This document shows, one piece after another, positions 46,701 through 57,114 of a stretch of DNA of 64,000 nt (position 1 is its first letter; every line of letters starts with the position of its first letter). The DNA lies in NCBI RefSeq assembly GCF_001949145.1, contig NW_019091664.1, forward strand, positions 72,638 to 136,637, written 5' to 3'. Source of the DNA: Acanthaster planci (lineage: Eukaryota > Echinodermata > Asteroidea > Valvatida > Acanthasteridae). Below the pieces are notes generated by a model, which was not told where the DNA came from, did no database searches, and saw only the letters and a list, made by a program, of their open reading frames with translations. The position numbers and the translations under genes were made by a program.

Positions 46701-49700
46701 GATACTGACCATAATTCCCTTGCTGCTGCGGCTGCTGTTGCTGGGGCGGCTGCTGCTGCTGCGGCGGAGGGGGTGCCTGCTGCTGTTGCGGCTGCTGCTG
46801 CTGGCCGTAGCCGTAGCCCCCTTGCTGCGGCGGGGCCCGCTGCTGGTTGTAGGCGGCGTTGCCGTTGTACTGGCCCCGGAAGCCTCCTTGGTTCGGCATC
46901 GGTCCACCCCGGGGCACAAAGCCGCCTTGCTGCTGTGGCTGCTGGGCATAGTTGCCTGGAAAACGGGAAAGTGGAAGCTTGAGTAGAGCTACATGCCACC
47001 GAACAAATCAGCCTTTTCACTGTGTAGTTCAAAGCGTGCAGAGCACGCAGGGCCACAAACCGAGAATCTGCGGTTTGGCAAGTGGCCTTCGTGGCCAAGC
47101 GAGGCTGGAATTCTTGGAGTCGGCTTTCGGGAAGAAATTCCCGTCGTCAAGGGGTTAACCTCGAAAGCCCTTCAAATTTTTATCCTTTCCATCCCCTGTG
47201 CTTCACTGGGGTAGGTCTGAATCTGTTCTCTGTAGATTAACCCTAACTCCCGAAGAGGATATACAAGCAACCTTCCACATCATTGTAAGTATCAACACCA
47301 TATAGTAAACTGTACACATAAACATGGTATACCTAACCCGCATAAACACAGCCAGTATACCGGCACAGTACTCATCCTAACAGGTTCCAACAAACCCTGG
47401 TGTTGGATTTTGGCTGGTGTGAGATCGTTACGGTTAAGCTTTGCTGAGGACAAGCAAAGCCATGATGACTTTAGGTGTCAGTGTCCAAGGGAATGCGGCA
47501 ATGTGTCTGACCCATTTCTGTACATAGCAGCAGGTGACGAGTCCTCTAATAATCCTCGCATCACAGTGGCTGCCGCCCGCTGCTTTGCCATTTTTAAAAA
47601 CAACACCATACAGGTACCTCGGCTTCCTGTCACGACCAGGACACGACAAATGCTGAAGCTTGACAGTAATTTGTACTAAAGTAATTTGTACTAAAGTAAT
47701 TTGTACTAAAGTAATTTGTACTAAAGTTTGGGTGACCTTTTTTTGTTTGGGTGTCTGCAGGTCGTTTGTCAGACTGGCCAAAAGCCACATGTTTTAACCC
47801 TCCTTTAGTTTTACAACACAAGTATGCGCAAGTGCCCAAGGTCACTCTCTTGCTTGTTGGTGCAGTGCACAACACGACACAGCTGTGCTTCTTTGAGGTG
47901 TTTACCACGTGACCCAAAGAGTGACTTCAGCATAGGAGGGTCAAGGCAGAATTACGCAAGAATCTGTGACAATGGGCAGAACCTGGGGGGAAGGGATTAA
48001 GAATGTTTTAAAAGGCAAGCTACTCACCCATTGGGGCCTGCTGCGGTTGTCCACCCCAGCCTCCTGGAAAAGTAAACGAGAGACAGGGCAGAAGAAACTC
48101 AGGAACATACTAGACTGTGTACTCTGTGCCTTCACATGTAGAGCGCATCGGCCTCGATGCCTCTGACCAGTTTTCATGTATGTTGGTGATCTAGACTATG
48201 CAAGTTTTGCAAACTCTGCTTGTTAACCCTAATAGCGTCAGGAGTTTTCAGACCATCTCACTACCTGGGGAGGGAGAACGCAGCTGTCCATTGCACAATC
48301 TTTTGAAAACCTCGCACGCATGCAACCACATTCACTATCAGCACTCGTACATCTGTGTAGTTTCAATAAGCCTTTTGCGAGTTACATTTGAATAAAATCT
48401 GGTACACCGAGTTCTTTAAATTCACATGAACATAACTTGAATTCTCCATACTAAAACCACTGTTGCTTTACCTCATGATTCAGGGCTAGCTTTTGCTTAG
48501 TTACATAAGAGATGCCTTGCAACAGTACGCTGTTCTCAATGGATAAGAACAGTACAAAGGAACCAGTCCATTCTGGTATCCCAATCTGGTATCAATAAGG
48601 CGGTTTAGGCAGCCTCTCGTCTGTATTCAGTGCAGCAAAACTTGTGGCTATCTGTGACATGCCACGTTCAAAGCTTTGTGGAACTATTTCTTTGAAAATG
48701 GCCTCATTTTTGACTAAAGCCAAGAAGGAACTCTTTTATTGACAATCATCTATCGCAAAGATCCAAATCCTCAACATAAGATGTGGAAGGACAATTTGAT
48801 TCCAAGTTTGGAACAGGCCTTTGTAGCGACGACGCCACACTCTCTCTTCGCGTGTGTGCTTTCCTGTGGTACTCAGTGGGGCCGTGGACCCCGGACTGGT
48901 GCCATGGAAAAGTGCACATGTGGCCTCATCAGAACAGAGGCCTGCTGGTGCAACCAACACCAACCAGACAAGCTGTCTACTGGGCATCATGGACTCACCT
49001 GGGGCTGGGTAGTTGCCTCCCCCTTGGTTGAACTGGTTATTGCTGTAGCCCGGGTTGGGGTTCTGACCCCAGCCCTGGTTGAACCCTCCGCCCATGTTGG
49101 GGGGCCCACCTCCTGGGGGCCCACCCCGCTGCATCTGGTTGTAGTTGCCTCCAGCGCCCCCTGGGGCCCCACCCTGGCCACCACCCATCTCGTTACCACC
49201 CCGAGGCTCCGCCCTCTTGCACTCCACCTGTTGGGGGGGGAGATCAAGTGGGTGTTTCCATCAGTCACAGATCAATTTAACAGGGAACGTGAAGGAAAAA
49301 ATGTGCAAAGTGTCTCTGCTTTGAAACAAACCAGACACTCTTTGAACACTTCATCCCTCGGACGTTTCACAAAAAAAACTAAAAAAAATAGACACAAAGT
49401 TGAATTTTTTTCATATCATTTCTGTAAAGCTGTCATTTTGGGAAAAATACTTTCTCAGAAGAAACTCTACATCGTCAAATTGTTTCCTTCGTGGTAGCAA
49501 TTCAACAGTAAACAAAAAATCCAGATGACAAAAGAAACATACGCTTAGTGTGCAATTATTTATGAGAATTTTTCACAAATTCAGCAGTCCGGTGTTTTTT
49601 ACCATGCTGCCCTGAAATTGCCTTGCACCTCACGTTCAACGGTACGCTCGACAGCAACTGCCCATCACTTGTTGAACAGGGGTTTACCCAGATTCGGACG

Positions 49701-52700
49701 GCATGCGTCAACAACAGAAATGCACGGCAAATTCAAGGCAAGAATCTTCAACTAGCACATACATTTTTTTGGTTTTAACTTCTTGTGCATGAACCAGCAC
49801 ACGTACAAAAATAAACCAAACTACTTGGAGCTCAGAGTACACTACAGAACCTTGTTTTCAGTTCTTATTTTAAAACTTACAGCAAGCTTACACATGACGG
49901 ATGTTTAATACCTGAGTTCCTACACAATATGTATTCTACCAAATGACTTAAAAAAAAAAAGAAAAAAAGAACAGATCTAGCAATCAGGAGAACAAGCCAT
50001 GCAGAGGGAAAGTATTTCAAACTAATTAAATTCTATCTACTTCTATTCTTATGGATTTAATTCATCAATTTACGCTTAGGTATACATGTGCATGAGTTAC
50101 ATCACTACATGTACATCCAATGCAAACCGGGCAATAATTAAACAATGTAGGAAAACTAGACGGCACCTCTTGAATTCAAGTCATGACTACTGGTTGATTA
50201 TACGAGTAATGGTCTACGGTACATACCTTGTACATGTACTTTTTAAATTATGTACGTACAGTACTAGTGTCTGAAGTGCCGAAGAATGTTGGGATTAAAC
50301 AAAAGTCTAGTTCAAGTTCCGTACCCCGATCTCAAACTGGCTCCAAGTAGCTTGATTTATTTTTTCTTACAGTTTACTAGAAATCAACCAATTCTGTCTT
50401 GTACACCAACTATTAAATCTCCAATCAAGTTTGAGTTTGTTTTTACTCAAGGAAAGTAAGACTGCACAATTCTTTTATTTCTTTTCCCTTGTCTATCTAC
50501 TGTAAAACAATTTCTGACACAACAGAAAAGAGCAACACTCCTCAAACGACACACACAGTAGCACACATACTTGTTTTACATACTTGTGTGTGGACATTCN
50601 NNNNNNNNNNNNNNNNNNNNNNNNNNNNNNNNNNNNNNNNNNNNNNNNNNNNNNNNNNNNNNNNNNNNNNNNNNNNNNNNNNNNNNNNNNNNNNNNNNNN
50701 NNNNNNNNNNNNNNNNNNNNNNNNNNNNNNNNNNNNNNNNNNNNNNNNNNNNNNNNNNNNNNNNNNNNNNNNNNNNNNNNNNNNNNNNNNNNNNNNNNNN
50801 NNNNNNNNNNNNNNNNNNNNNNNNNNNNNNNNNNNNNNNNNNNNNNNNNNNNNNNNNNNNNNNNNNNNNNNNNNNNNNNNNNNNNNNNNNNNNNNNNNNN
50901 NNNNNNNNNNNNNNNNNNNNNNNNNNNNNNNNNNNNNNNNNNNNNNNNNNNNNNNNNNNNNNNNNNNNNNNNNNNNNNNNNNNNNNNNNNNNNNNNNNNN
51001 NNNNNNNNNNNNNNNNNNNNNNNNNNNNNNNNNNNNNNNNNNNNNNNNNNNNNNNNNNNNNNNNNNNNNNNNNNNNNNNNNNNNNNNNNNNNNNNNNNNN
51101 NNNNNNNNNNNNNNNNNNNNNNNNNNNNNNNNNNNNNNNNNNNNNNNNNNNNNNNNNNNNNNTCTGTTCATGCATGAGGGGCTCTAGTAATCCCTTTCTG
51201 TTCATGCATGAGGGGTTCTGGAAATCTAGTAATCCCTTTCTGTTCATGCATGAGGGGTTCTGGAAATCTAGTAATCCCTTTCTGTTCATTCATGAGGGGC
51301 TCTAGTAATCCCTTTCTGTTCATTCATGAGGGGCTCTAGTAATCCCTTTCTGTTCATGCATGAGGGGCTCTGGAAATCTAGTAATCCCTTCCTGTTCATT
51401 CATGAGGGGCTCTAGTAATCGCATCAGCTCCTGTCCAAAATAGGAGTTTTTAGATTTCTTCCCAACCACAGCTGGCACATGCTTTCCCTGTTACTTAACT
51501 GATCTTGTACCCAGATTCACAGATACAAATCGGGTAAAGAAATCTAACATCAAATTTCACCATTTCTGTCTCTTACTCCGACCAAACATTTTCATAATTT
51601 TTTGAAATTTTTGTTGCTTTCTAGGAGGGAGAGATTGATAAACTTCATTTTCTGGTTTCCAAGAATTTATTTTTAAACACCAATTTGATTAAAGTTTTAC
51701 AAAGACGGAATATCCAGGACACCAATAGAAGGCTCTCTTCAATTCTTTGCCTCTCAAAATAAACACATGCCCACACTCACATACATGCTTGTACATGGCA
51801 CACACTGAGGACTTTGCAATCTCCTTGTAACAATTTGGAAACTCATTTCAATTTGGACACACCAAGGACAGCACGCCAAATGAGGACATACTGTCCTTGC
51901 ATCGACGTCCTCAGTACATGTCACATACAAGCACAAACACATCTCAACACTGAACACATTAAGAAGTAAATGGGAACATGGCACTGCACCGTTTTGTTAT
52001 CAATGTTGAAAAATCGCTGCCTGCAGACGTTTTCCACGGTGGCATCGTCAATGAAGGTGACAAACCCGAAACCTATGGCATGCGAGGTAGTGGCAAAATG
52101 CAGATACGTAGGGACAGTTACAAGTATACGGCTGGTTAAAACCCTGTGTTCATTCTTAGCCAACAAATTCAAACCCTTCTGTGATTTTTTAACATGCAAG
52201 TTCGCCCATTTCCACGAACTTACATCACTTTTACAGCCGAGAACAACTTCATCTGCTCACATGCGAATACACCCATCCCACGGTTAAACGTGCTCAAATC
52301 TTGTCTCCTCGTTATGGCCGACCCCAGGTCTTTTGTCTTCATACCAAAATTGAATCATTTTGAGAATCGAATTGAGATGTAAAGGTGAAAGCTCAAGTAA
52401 TATTAGGGGTAGGATAGATGAAAAAAATAAATGAACCGCACAGAATTTGATCATCTGTAAGCAATGATCAACCAGCCGATACTTCTTGACTGCACTTAGT
52501 TATGTTACTCGGGAATACCTACATAAATACAATGCATTAACAAAGGGAAAAAAAACAGTGGTTAAAGTTACAACAATAAATACACATATTATTTACAGGG
52601 ACATCATGATGACGGTAAGATACATGCATTCCTGGTGTTCAATTTTAGCAAAACGTATCGTTTCTCACAAATAGTACCAGATAAACTAGAAATTATTCCA

Positions 52701-55700
52701 TGGGAAATTTGGGCCGTTAGACACAGATGGCACGTGGACAGTAGATATTGCTCCGGCTGTACATGTCAGAGCTGCTCATTTACAAATATTCATAAACGGC
52801 AACTGTTTCGTACAGGGGTAAATGCATCTCATAGAAATTACGACCAAAGTTTCTTCAGAAAAACTCATACAAAATACACTGTTCTACACTAATATCTGGC
52901 CAGACGCGAGAGATATACTGTACATGTACCAAGCCGCTACACGCACCTGACCAAGTTACATACACGCTTACACTTACGCTAAGAATACTTTAATGTTATA
53001 CATACGAATACCTAATGCTGACTGCGTAGAATTAGCAATACAGATACGTGTACTCGGACAATGGGATTGCCGAGGCATTGATGCAACATTTATTTCGGTT
53101 TGGGCTCGACAGCAAGACTGCCAATTAATTTCTGAACCGAGGCAGACTTTCAAGTTTTCCTCTCCCGTTTTGGAAATGGCAAAAAAAGACGGGTACGGGC
53201 ACCAGACTGGAGTGACACTTACCTCGGCTCTTCAGCGTCTGGTTGTCGTGCATGATGACCACGTCTTTGACCTGAGGGTGCAGAAGAGACGAGACGCCTT
53301 ACCAAAAGGCTGAACAGAATGACCATTGATACTGATCTCGTAGACGGTCCAAAAGTCACTTGTCCACTTTGGGTTATGGAAGTGGTGACTTCGGACAGTG
53401 TGCTGTTTACACTGGACAGGTTCTGAAACAGCCACTCGACGAAACTGCAGAGTGCTAGGTAATGAAACCCTTCAATGGAAACAGTTTTAAACCTGTCTAC
53501 AAACGGTCCCAAAATGTTCAACTGGCACTCAAACCTTTAAAACTTTAACAATTTTTTTTACCTCAAACTAAAACAACACCTACCTGCCACAATAGTTAAC
53601 ACACAGAACCTTGGAAGTAGCTATCGTGTTTAATCAAACCTCAGGAGTTTTCATCACTGCATATTTAAGTGGGGGCTCATGTCTGCCAAGTGCACATAAC
53701 CTGCCGAGTTGCAGTGTTTTTGGCTCACTGAATCTGAGTGTCTCTAAAGTGTCTGATGAGCTACTGAAGTTTCCTCTGTGCTGCTGGGATGTTCTCTGCA
53801 CAACTGCTCCTTACAGTCTCCATCTTACACAAATACGTGACTCTCGTACATGCAGAACCAATGATTCACTTGCCAGTCTTATGGATGATGTTTTTATCAA
53901 TGAGCCCTTACACCACTGCAAAGAGGTACTTCACAGTACAGTGCATCCCAAGGTTTAACCCAACAAGGTCTATGTCAGCACTGGTATTTACGCAATGTTT
54001 TATCACCTCCAACACTTTGAAGATGGCTACTATCGGGCAACGAAACTCAACACATTAAAGCCAACTGAAAGACCAAAAATTGGGAATGCAGACGTGAAAG
54101 GAAAGGAGAGCTGCAACAGTTGGATTGCAATTAAGTACAGATAACATACAAGGATGTAGAGTAGTGCATAACTGCAATGCTACAGAGTCGCATGGTGTGG
54201 ACCTTCCACTGATCCGGGCCCTCTCTTGACAATCTAGCAGCTTCAAACTTCTTACCGACTGGAGAAGGGCCACTTTGCATCTCTGCATCATGGAGATTTG
54301 AATATGGGAATGGGGTGGGATATCTCACCGGGAAATTGTTGCCGTTGAAGAAGTTCTTGATGCCGTCAACGTTGGTGCTCTGGGAGATCCCACCGACAAA
54401 GACTTTCATGTCGAGGCTCTTGCTCTGGGGTGGCCTGTCAGTGGGAGTAGCCAGCTGGCCTCTCTGCACGCAAGGTTTGGGGTCAAGCTGTAAGGAGACA
54501 AGAATGACGAGCTGACAAAAAAAGTGTACCGCCAAGCCCATGGCTGAACCCGTGACTTTAATTTGTGAGAAAAACAGAACCGAGCTGTCCCTATTGGGAA
54601 AACTTCGTGTCCAACGTGATGACACTGGACGCTGACCTGCAGTACAGGTCAGAATTTTAGCCGACACGCAAACACAAACAGTGAACCTGACACGCTGTTC
54701 GATACGCGCTTTCCATTTTTTTACGAGCACTGCAGGTCCAGTGGACAATACCCCAGGCTCCGGACCTCCTTATCTCGCCAGGCTTGTGACTGCAGACCAC
54801 AGAGGTAACCAACAACGTGCAGTGAACAACTAACTGCACATGCGGTGCCGTGAACAGTGCGTCAGTGAATCGTGTAGCCCTGCCAAAAAGGTGACCGGGA
54901 CTGATGACAAAGTACCATGATACAGCTGTTTTCTTAGATTGCATTTAAAAATTGTCAAAATGCAGTGAAATTGGTCAGTAGTCCGTATGCCTTGTGTGTT
55001 TCAATACTGCACAATTATTTTCCAAATTTAAGCCCGAGATCGACTGAAGGGACAACGACACTTTTCCTTGTTCTAGATCGATTTTAAGCAATGCTGGAGT
55101 GCCACAAAAACTTCCTCACAAATAAAAGGTTACCACGGGAGAAATCTATTTCTCAGCCAGAACCATTATAACAAGCCGATTTCTTAATGTAGAGAAATTT
55201 AACTCATATGCCAGAAATCCAGTAAGTTAAAAACATCAAACTTGTGTAGATTTTGACTCGACTTTTGCAGCTGCGCAGCAAGCTACAATGCTTCCCCACA
55301 CACGAGCATTATGCCATGAAATGAAGAAAGTCCCCCAGTACACGTACATGTACATGGTGCACTGTACAATACATGTACATGGTGCACTGTACAATACATG
55401 TACATGGTGCACTGTACAATACATGTACATGGTGCACTGTACAATACATGTACATGCATGCATAGCATTCTACCAGGCAATCACAAAATCACAACTGCCC
55501 CAGCGCTTTCATCCCAAACACAAATTATAAAACGGAACACTAGTATGAACATGTAAATACATCACCTACATATGCACGGTTACAGCTGTCATCATACGTC
55601 ACAACGTGCATATTTATGAGTCTCATTTCTTGAGCTGTTTGTACTTTGGGGCCTAGATCGAACGCTTGAAATCATCCCTACTGCTCCCGGCCATAGATCA

Positions 55701-56308
55701 CACTTGCCTAAACATACTGACCAGACTTGACTGCAGGATCGCCCAGGACTGAGGCTGTGGTTTTCCCGTCAAAAGAAAACATTCGCGGAATACAAACAGA
55801 AAATGTGGATTGAGGTTGTATCCAAAAGAACAGTCCAGCAAGCCCCGCTGCATCGTGTTCTGACCAAGCACAGTTGTAATTTATGCCCGACATGCGTGCA
55901 CAAAAAGTCCAACATGACTGCGCACGCGTGCTTGATGTGCGCGGTTGGAACATGTAGTGTGGTACTGGATAAGGGCAGGCGTTCAGCAAGTTAAGTGCCC
56001 ACGTGCACGGGGCTTACTGGATCCCTGTTTGTTTGTTTTTTACAAGGAGGCAGCTGAAAGAAAGAATTACTGTAAGCGGGGCTGGGGTGGTATCCCAGAA
56101 ACAATACTGCGGGGGGGGGGAGCGTAGAAGAAACTCACTGCACGCCCATGTAGCTTGAGAGGAGTTGGGGATGAGAGGACTTTGGTGGCGCACGCCGGGT
56201 CCTTGAAGGTGACAAAGCCAAATCCTCGATTCCTGTCCGTCACTTTGTCAATCATCAAGACGCAATCTGCCACCTCACCGTACTTCTCAAAGAAGGCTTG
56301 GAATTCCT
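40564..56308 (-). CDS. DAZAP1: DAZ-associated protein 1 orthologue, 5' end missing (10 exons)
   Basis: DAZAP1 is a nucleocytoplasmic hnRNP controlling splicing and translation. Minus-strand exons are 56139-56308, 54329-54487, 53223-53271, 51990-52072, 48999-49227, 48028-48063, 46698-46955, 42744-42920, 41156-41248 and 40564-40772, about 486 residues. RRM1 runs from EEFQAFFEKYGEVADCVLM through RGFGFVTF to HGRA. The inter-RRM segment LDPKPCVQRG matches IDPKPCTPRG of vertebrate DAZAP1. RRM2 has VFVGGI and GFGFVTF and ends ECKRAEPR (EVKRAEPR in human). The C-terminus FHPYRR is identical to the vertebrate end. The tail between is Gln/Pro/Gly-rich rather than the Pro-rich vertebrate tail. The exon with the start codon and first RRM1 strand was not found. 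A 563-base gap lies in the intron at 49228-51989. Confidence 0.88.
41156..41248 (-). CDS. DAZAP1: DAZAP1 exon: tail segment
   Basis: Acceptor CACACTGCAG, donor GTAAAG. Phase 1 to 1, 93 bp. Encodes GNMGNYPQEASGYGPQRVNY and NQPQPNFNQPQ. Confidence 0.82.
41985..42282. mobile_element. hAT-like non-autonomous element
   Basis: The ends are inverted AGGGTTCC-type termini (left near 41986, right GGGAACCCTGG at 42273-42282). The interior repeats TTCCATGA and CTTTTCCAGGCCTGGAAA words, which are characteristic of a widespread class of hAT-derived repeats in aquatic animals. It lies in the DAZAP1 intron between exons 42744-42920 and 41156-41248. It has no ORF. Confidence 0.5.
42744..42920 (-). CDS. DAZAP1: DAZAP1 exon: polyglutamine-containing tail segment
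   Basis: Acceptor CCCCCCGCCCAG preceded by a long C run, donor GTTAGA. Phase 1 to 1, 177 bp. Encodes GPPQSYNYGNYGQQAPRP, a run of glutamines, then NTGNYGGQAQGGYAPN. Confidence 0.82.
44930..45338. mobile_element. MITE-like element with perfect 20-bp terminal inverted repeats
   Basis: The left end reads TTAACCCCTTCGCGCCGGGA, and the right end is its exact reverse complement. Length is 409 bp with no transposase. It lies in the DAZAP1 intron between exons 46698-46955 and 42744-42920. A truncated relative lies at 46965-47158. Confidence 0.8.
46506..46690. repeat. ACATGTATGA-type tandem repeat
   Basis: Many imperfect copies of GACATGTATGACA or ATGATAAATGACATGT are packed head to tail, immediately downstream (in gene direction) of the DAZAP1 exon at 46698. 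Confidence 0.7.
46698..46955 (-). CDS. DAZAP1: DAZAP1 exon: Gln/Pro-rich tail segment
   Basis: Acceptor CCGTTTTCCAG, next to a truncated mobile element. It has two candidate donors, both GTCAGT, ending the exon at 46698 or at 46710; both keep phase 1 to 1. Encodes GNYAQQPQQQGGFVPRGG and several CAG/CAA runs. Confidence 0.82.
46965..47158. mobile_element. Truncated copy of the 409-bp element at a splice acceptor
   Basis: The right 190 bp match 45145-45338 at most positions, including the GAAGCTTGAGTAGAGC and GGAATTCTTGGAGTCGGCTT words, and end in GGGGTTAA. The left half is absent. Homology starts about 8 bases from the 3' splice site of the DAZAP1 exon at 46698-46955. Confidence 0.75.
47667..47726. 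repeat. 15-bp tandem repeat, four copies
   Basis: Four exact head-to-tail copies of TAATTTGTACTAAAG in a DAZAP1 intron. Confidence 0.9.
48028..48063 (-). CDS. DAZAP1: DAZAP1 exon: 36-bp micro-exon
   Basis: Acceptor TTACTTTTCCAG, donor GTGAGT. Encodes GGWGGQPQQAPM in phase 1 to 1. The composition fits the tail and the splice sites are strong. Confidence 0.8.
48999..49227 (-). CDS. DAZAP1: DAZAP1 exon: end of RRM2 and Gly-rich region
   Basis: Acceptor CCCCCCAACAG, donor GTGAGT. Phase 0 in, phase 1 out. Starts VECKRAEPRGGNEMGGG and continues Gly/Pro/Asn-rich to GGGNYPAP. Confidence 0.88.
50600..51162. other. Assembly gap (563 N)
   Basis: Run of N inside the DAZAP1 intron. The right edge opens directly into a tandem array, so the gap probably hides more array copies. 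Confidence 0.98.
51163..51420. repeat. Tandem array of 34- and 42-bp units beside the gap
   Basis: Units start TCTGTTCATGCATGAGGGG. The long form has an 8-bp insertion (GGAAATCT) before AGTAATCCC. The order is short, long, long, short, short, long, partial. Confidence 0.85.
51990..52072 (-). CDS. DAZAP1: DAZAP1 exon: RNP1 of RRM2
   Basis: 83-bp exon, acceptor GCATGCCATAG, donor GTGCAG, which is weak. Encodes GFGFVTFIDDATVENVCRQR and ends NIDNKT. The next exon resumes VECKRAEPR, so the junction is supported by the protein. Confidence 0.85.
53223..53271 (-). CDS. DAZAP1: DAZAP1 exon: RRM2 strand 2-3
   Basis: 49-bp exon, acceptor TGCACCCTCAG, donor GTAAGT. Encodes VKDVVIMHDNQTLKSR. Phase 0 in, phase 1 out. 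Confidence 0.88.
54329..54487 (-). CDS. DAZAP1: DAZAP1 exon: inter-RRM linker and RRM2 start
   Basis: Acceptor GTCTCCTTACAG, donor GTGAGA. Phase 0 at both ends, 53 codons. Encodes LDPKPCVQRGQLATPTDRPP, then KVFVGGISQSTN and the helix DGIKNFF. Confidence 0.9.
55346..55456. repeat. 25-bp tandem repeat rich in palindromes
   Basis: Four complete copies and one partial copy of a unit made of ACATGTACATGGTGCA plus CTGTACAAT. TGTACA words at both ends make each unit able to fold on itself. It lies in the DAZAP1 intron 5' of exon 54329-54487 on the minus strand. Confidence 0.9.
56139..56308 (-). CDS. DAZAP1: DAZAP1 exon: RRM1
   Basis: Acceptor CCACTTGTCCAG, donor GTGAGT. Phase 1 in, phase 0 out. 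Encodes EEFQAFFEKYGEVADCVLM, RNP1 RGFGFVTF and KLHGRA. An upstream exon ending in phase 1 must exist. Confidence 0.9.
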
Positions 56309-56940
56309 CTGGACAAGTGGGAAAACACGGTAAATCACACTTCTCAGCCCTTTTGGGAGACATTACACTGTACCAATGAGCAAATTTGGGGTTCTCAAGC
56401 TTCACAGAAAAGACTTTGCACATAGCAGTGCCTCCCACAGACATACAAACCCATGGATGAGCAGCTCCTATTCAAAACAATGGTGGGGGACCGTAGCCGA
56501 GATGGCAACCAACTAAATCCACTGAGTGACTTCCTGGTGGTATCACGCGCGGGACTATGCTTGATTTTGTCAGGACTGGTACAGCACACACTCTGCAAGT
56601 TACCCACACACTGCAGACGCCCCTATCCATACGTGTCAAGGGTAGGTATTTACGTTTCATTTGAAAATCCTTGAGAAAGATTTCCCAAACTTTACCTTTT
56701 TAGAAAAGTTTAAACACCCAAAATTGTATACAAAGTTGACACAAAGTTCTGGTGATGAATTCATGGTGTTTCTTTGATATGACCGAGCAGTAAAGTGTCC
56801 TGAAAATCAGGTTACATTTTACAGACATCGTTCAAAATGAAAAATGAATGCCAGAGTTCCATTTAAACCTTTGGGAAAATCTGTTAACGGACTTGGAACT
56901 GTTTTCATTTAACAACATTTCAACATGTAATGTTCCACCC

Positions 56941-57114
56941 TTAACCCCTTCACGGTGGGATTATTTTGACCGCCACTATGGGCTGTGGTATGCCCTGAAT
57001 GGAGGGCTTTGTCCAGCAGCAGGCCCCATTGAACCAGCAGCTGCATGGTGAATAGACTGTACGTGTAGTCTGCAATGTTGCGGTAGCAGCAGTCCTCGGT
57101 AGCGAAGGGGTTAA
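56941..57114. mobile_element. 174-bp TTAA-ended inverted-repeat element
   Basis: Begins TTAACCCCTTCACGGTGGGA and ends AGCGAAGGGGTTAA, giving an 11-bp terminal inverted repeat. The core (GGGCTGTGGTATGCCCTGAA onward) recurs at 27421-27570. It has no ORF. Confidence 0.7.

Noticed and set aside
46424-47098. 224- and 190-codon minus-strand frames overlapping the DAZAP1 exon at 46698-46955
   Set aside because: They are out-of-frame readings of the CAG-rich exon joined to the ACATGTATGA repeat, which reads as Cys/His/Met repeats and is not a real protein.
48739-49497. 252-codon plus-strand frame
   Set aside because: Its central part is the antisense of the Gly/Pro-rich DAZAP1 exon 48999-49227 and the remainder has no coding character.
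50489-51305. Long open frames across the N run
   Set aside because: They are open only because N codons cannot contain stops.
56401-56470. Minus-strand SVGG / LYVCG residues as the missing RNP2 exon of DAZAP1
   Set aside because: Only two glycines fit; the hydrophobic strand pattern KLFVGGL and a phase-1 donor are absent, and the intron to the next exon would be only about 100 bp.
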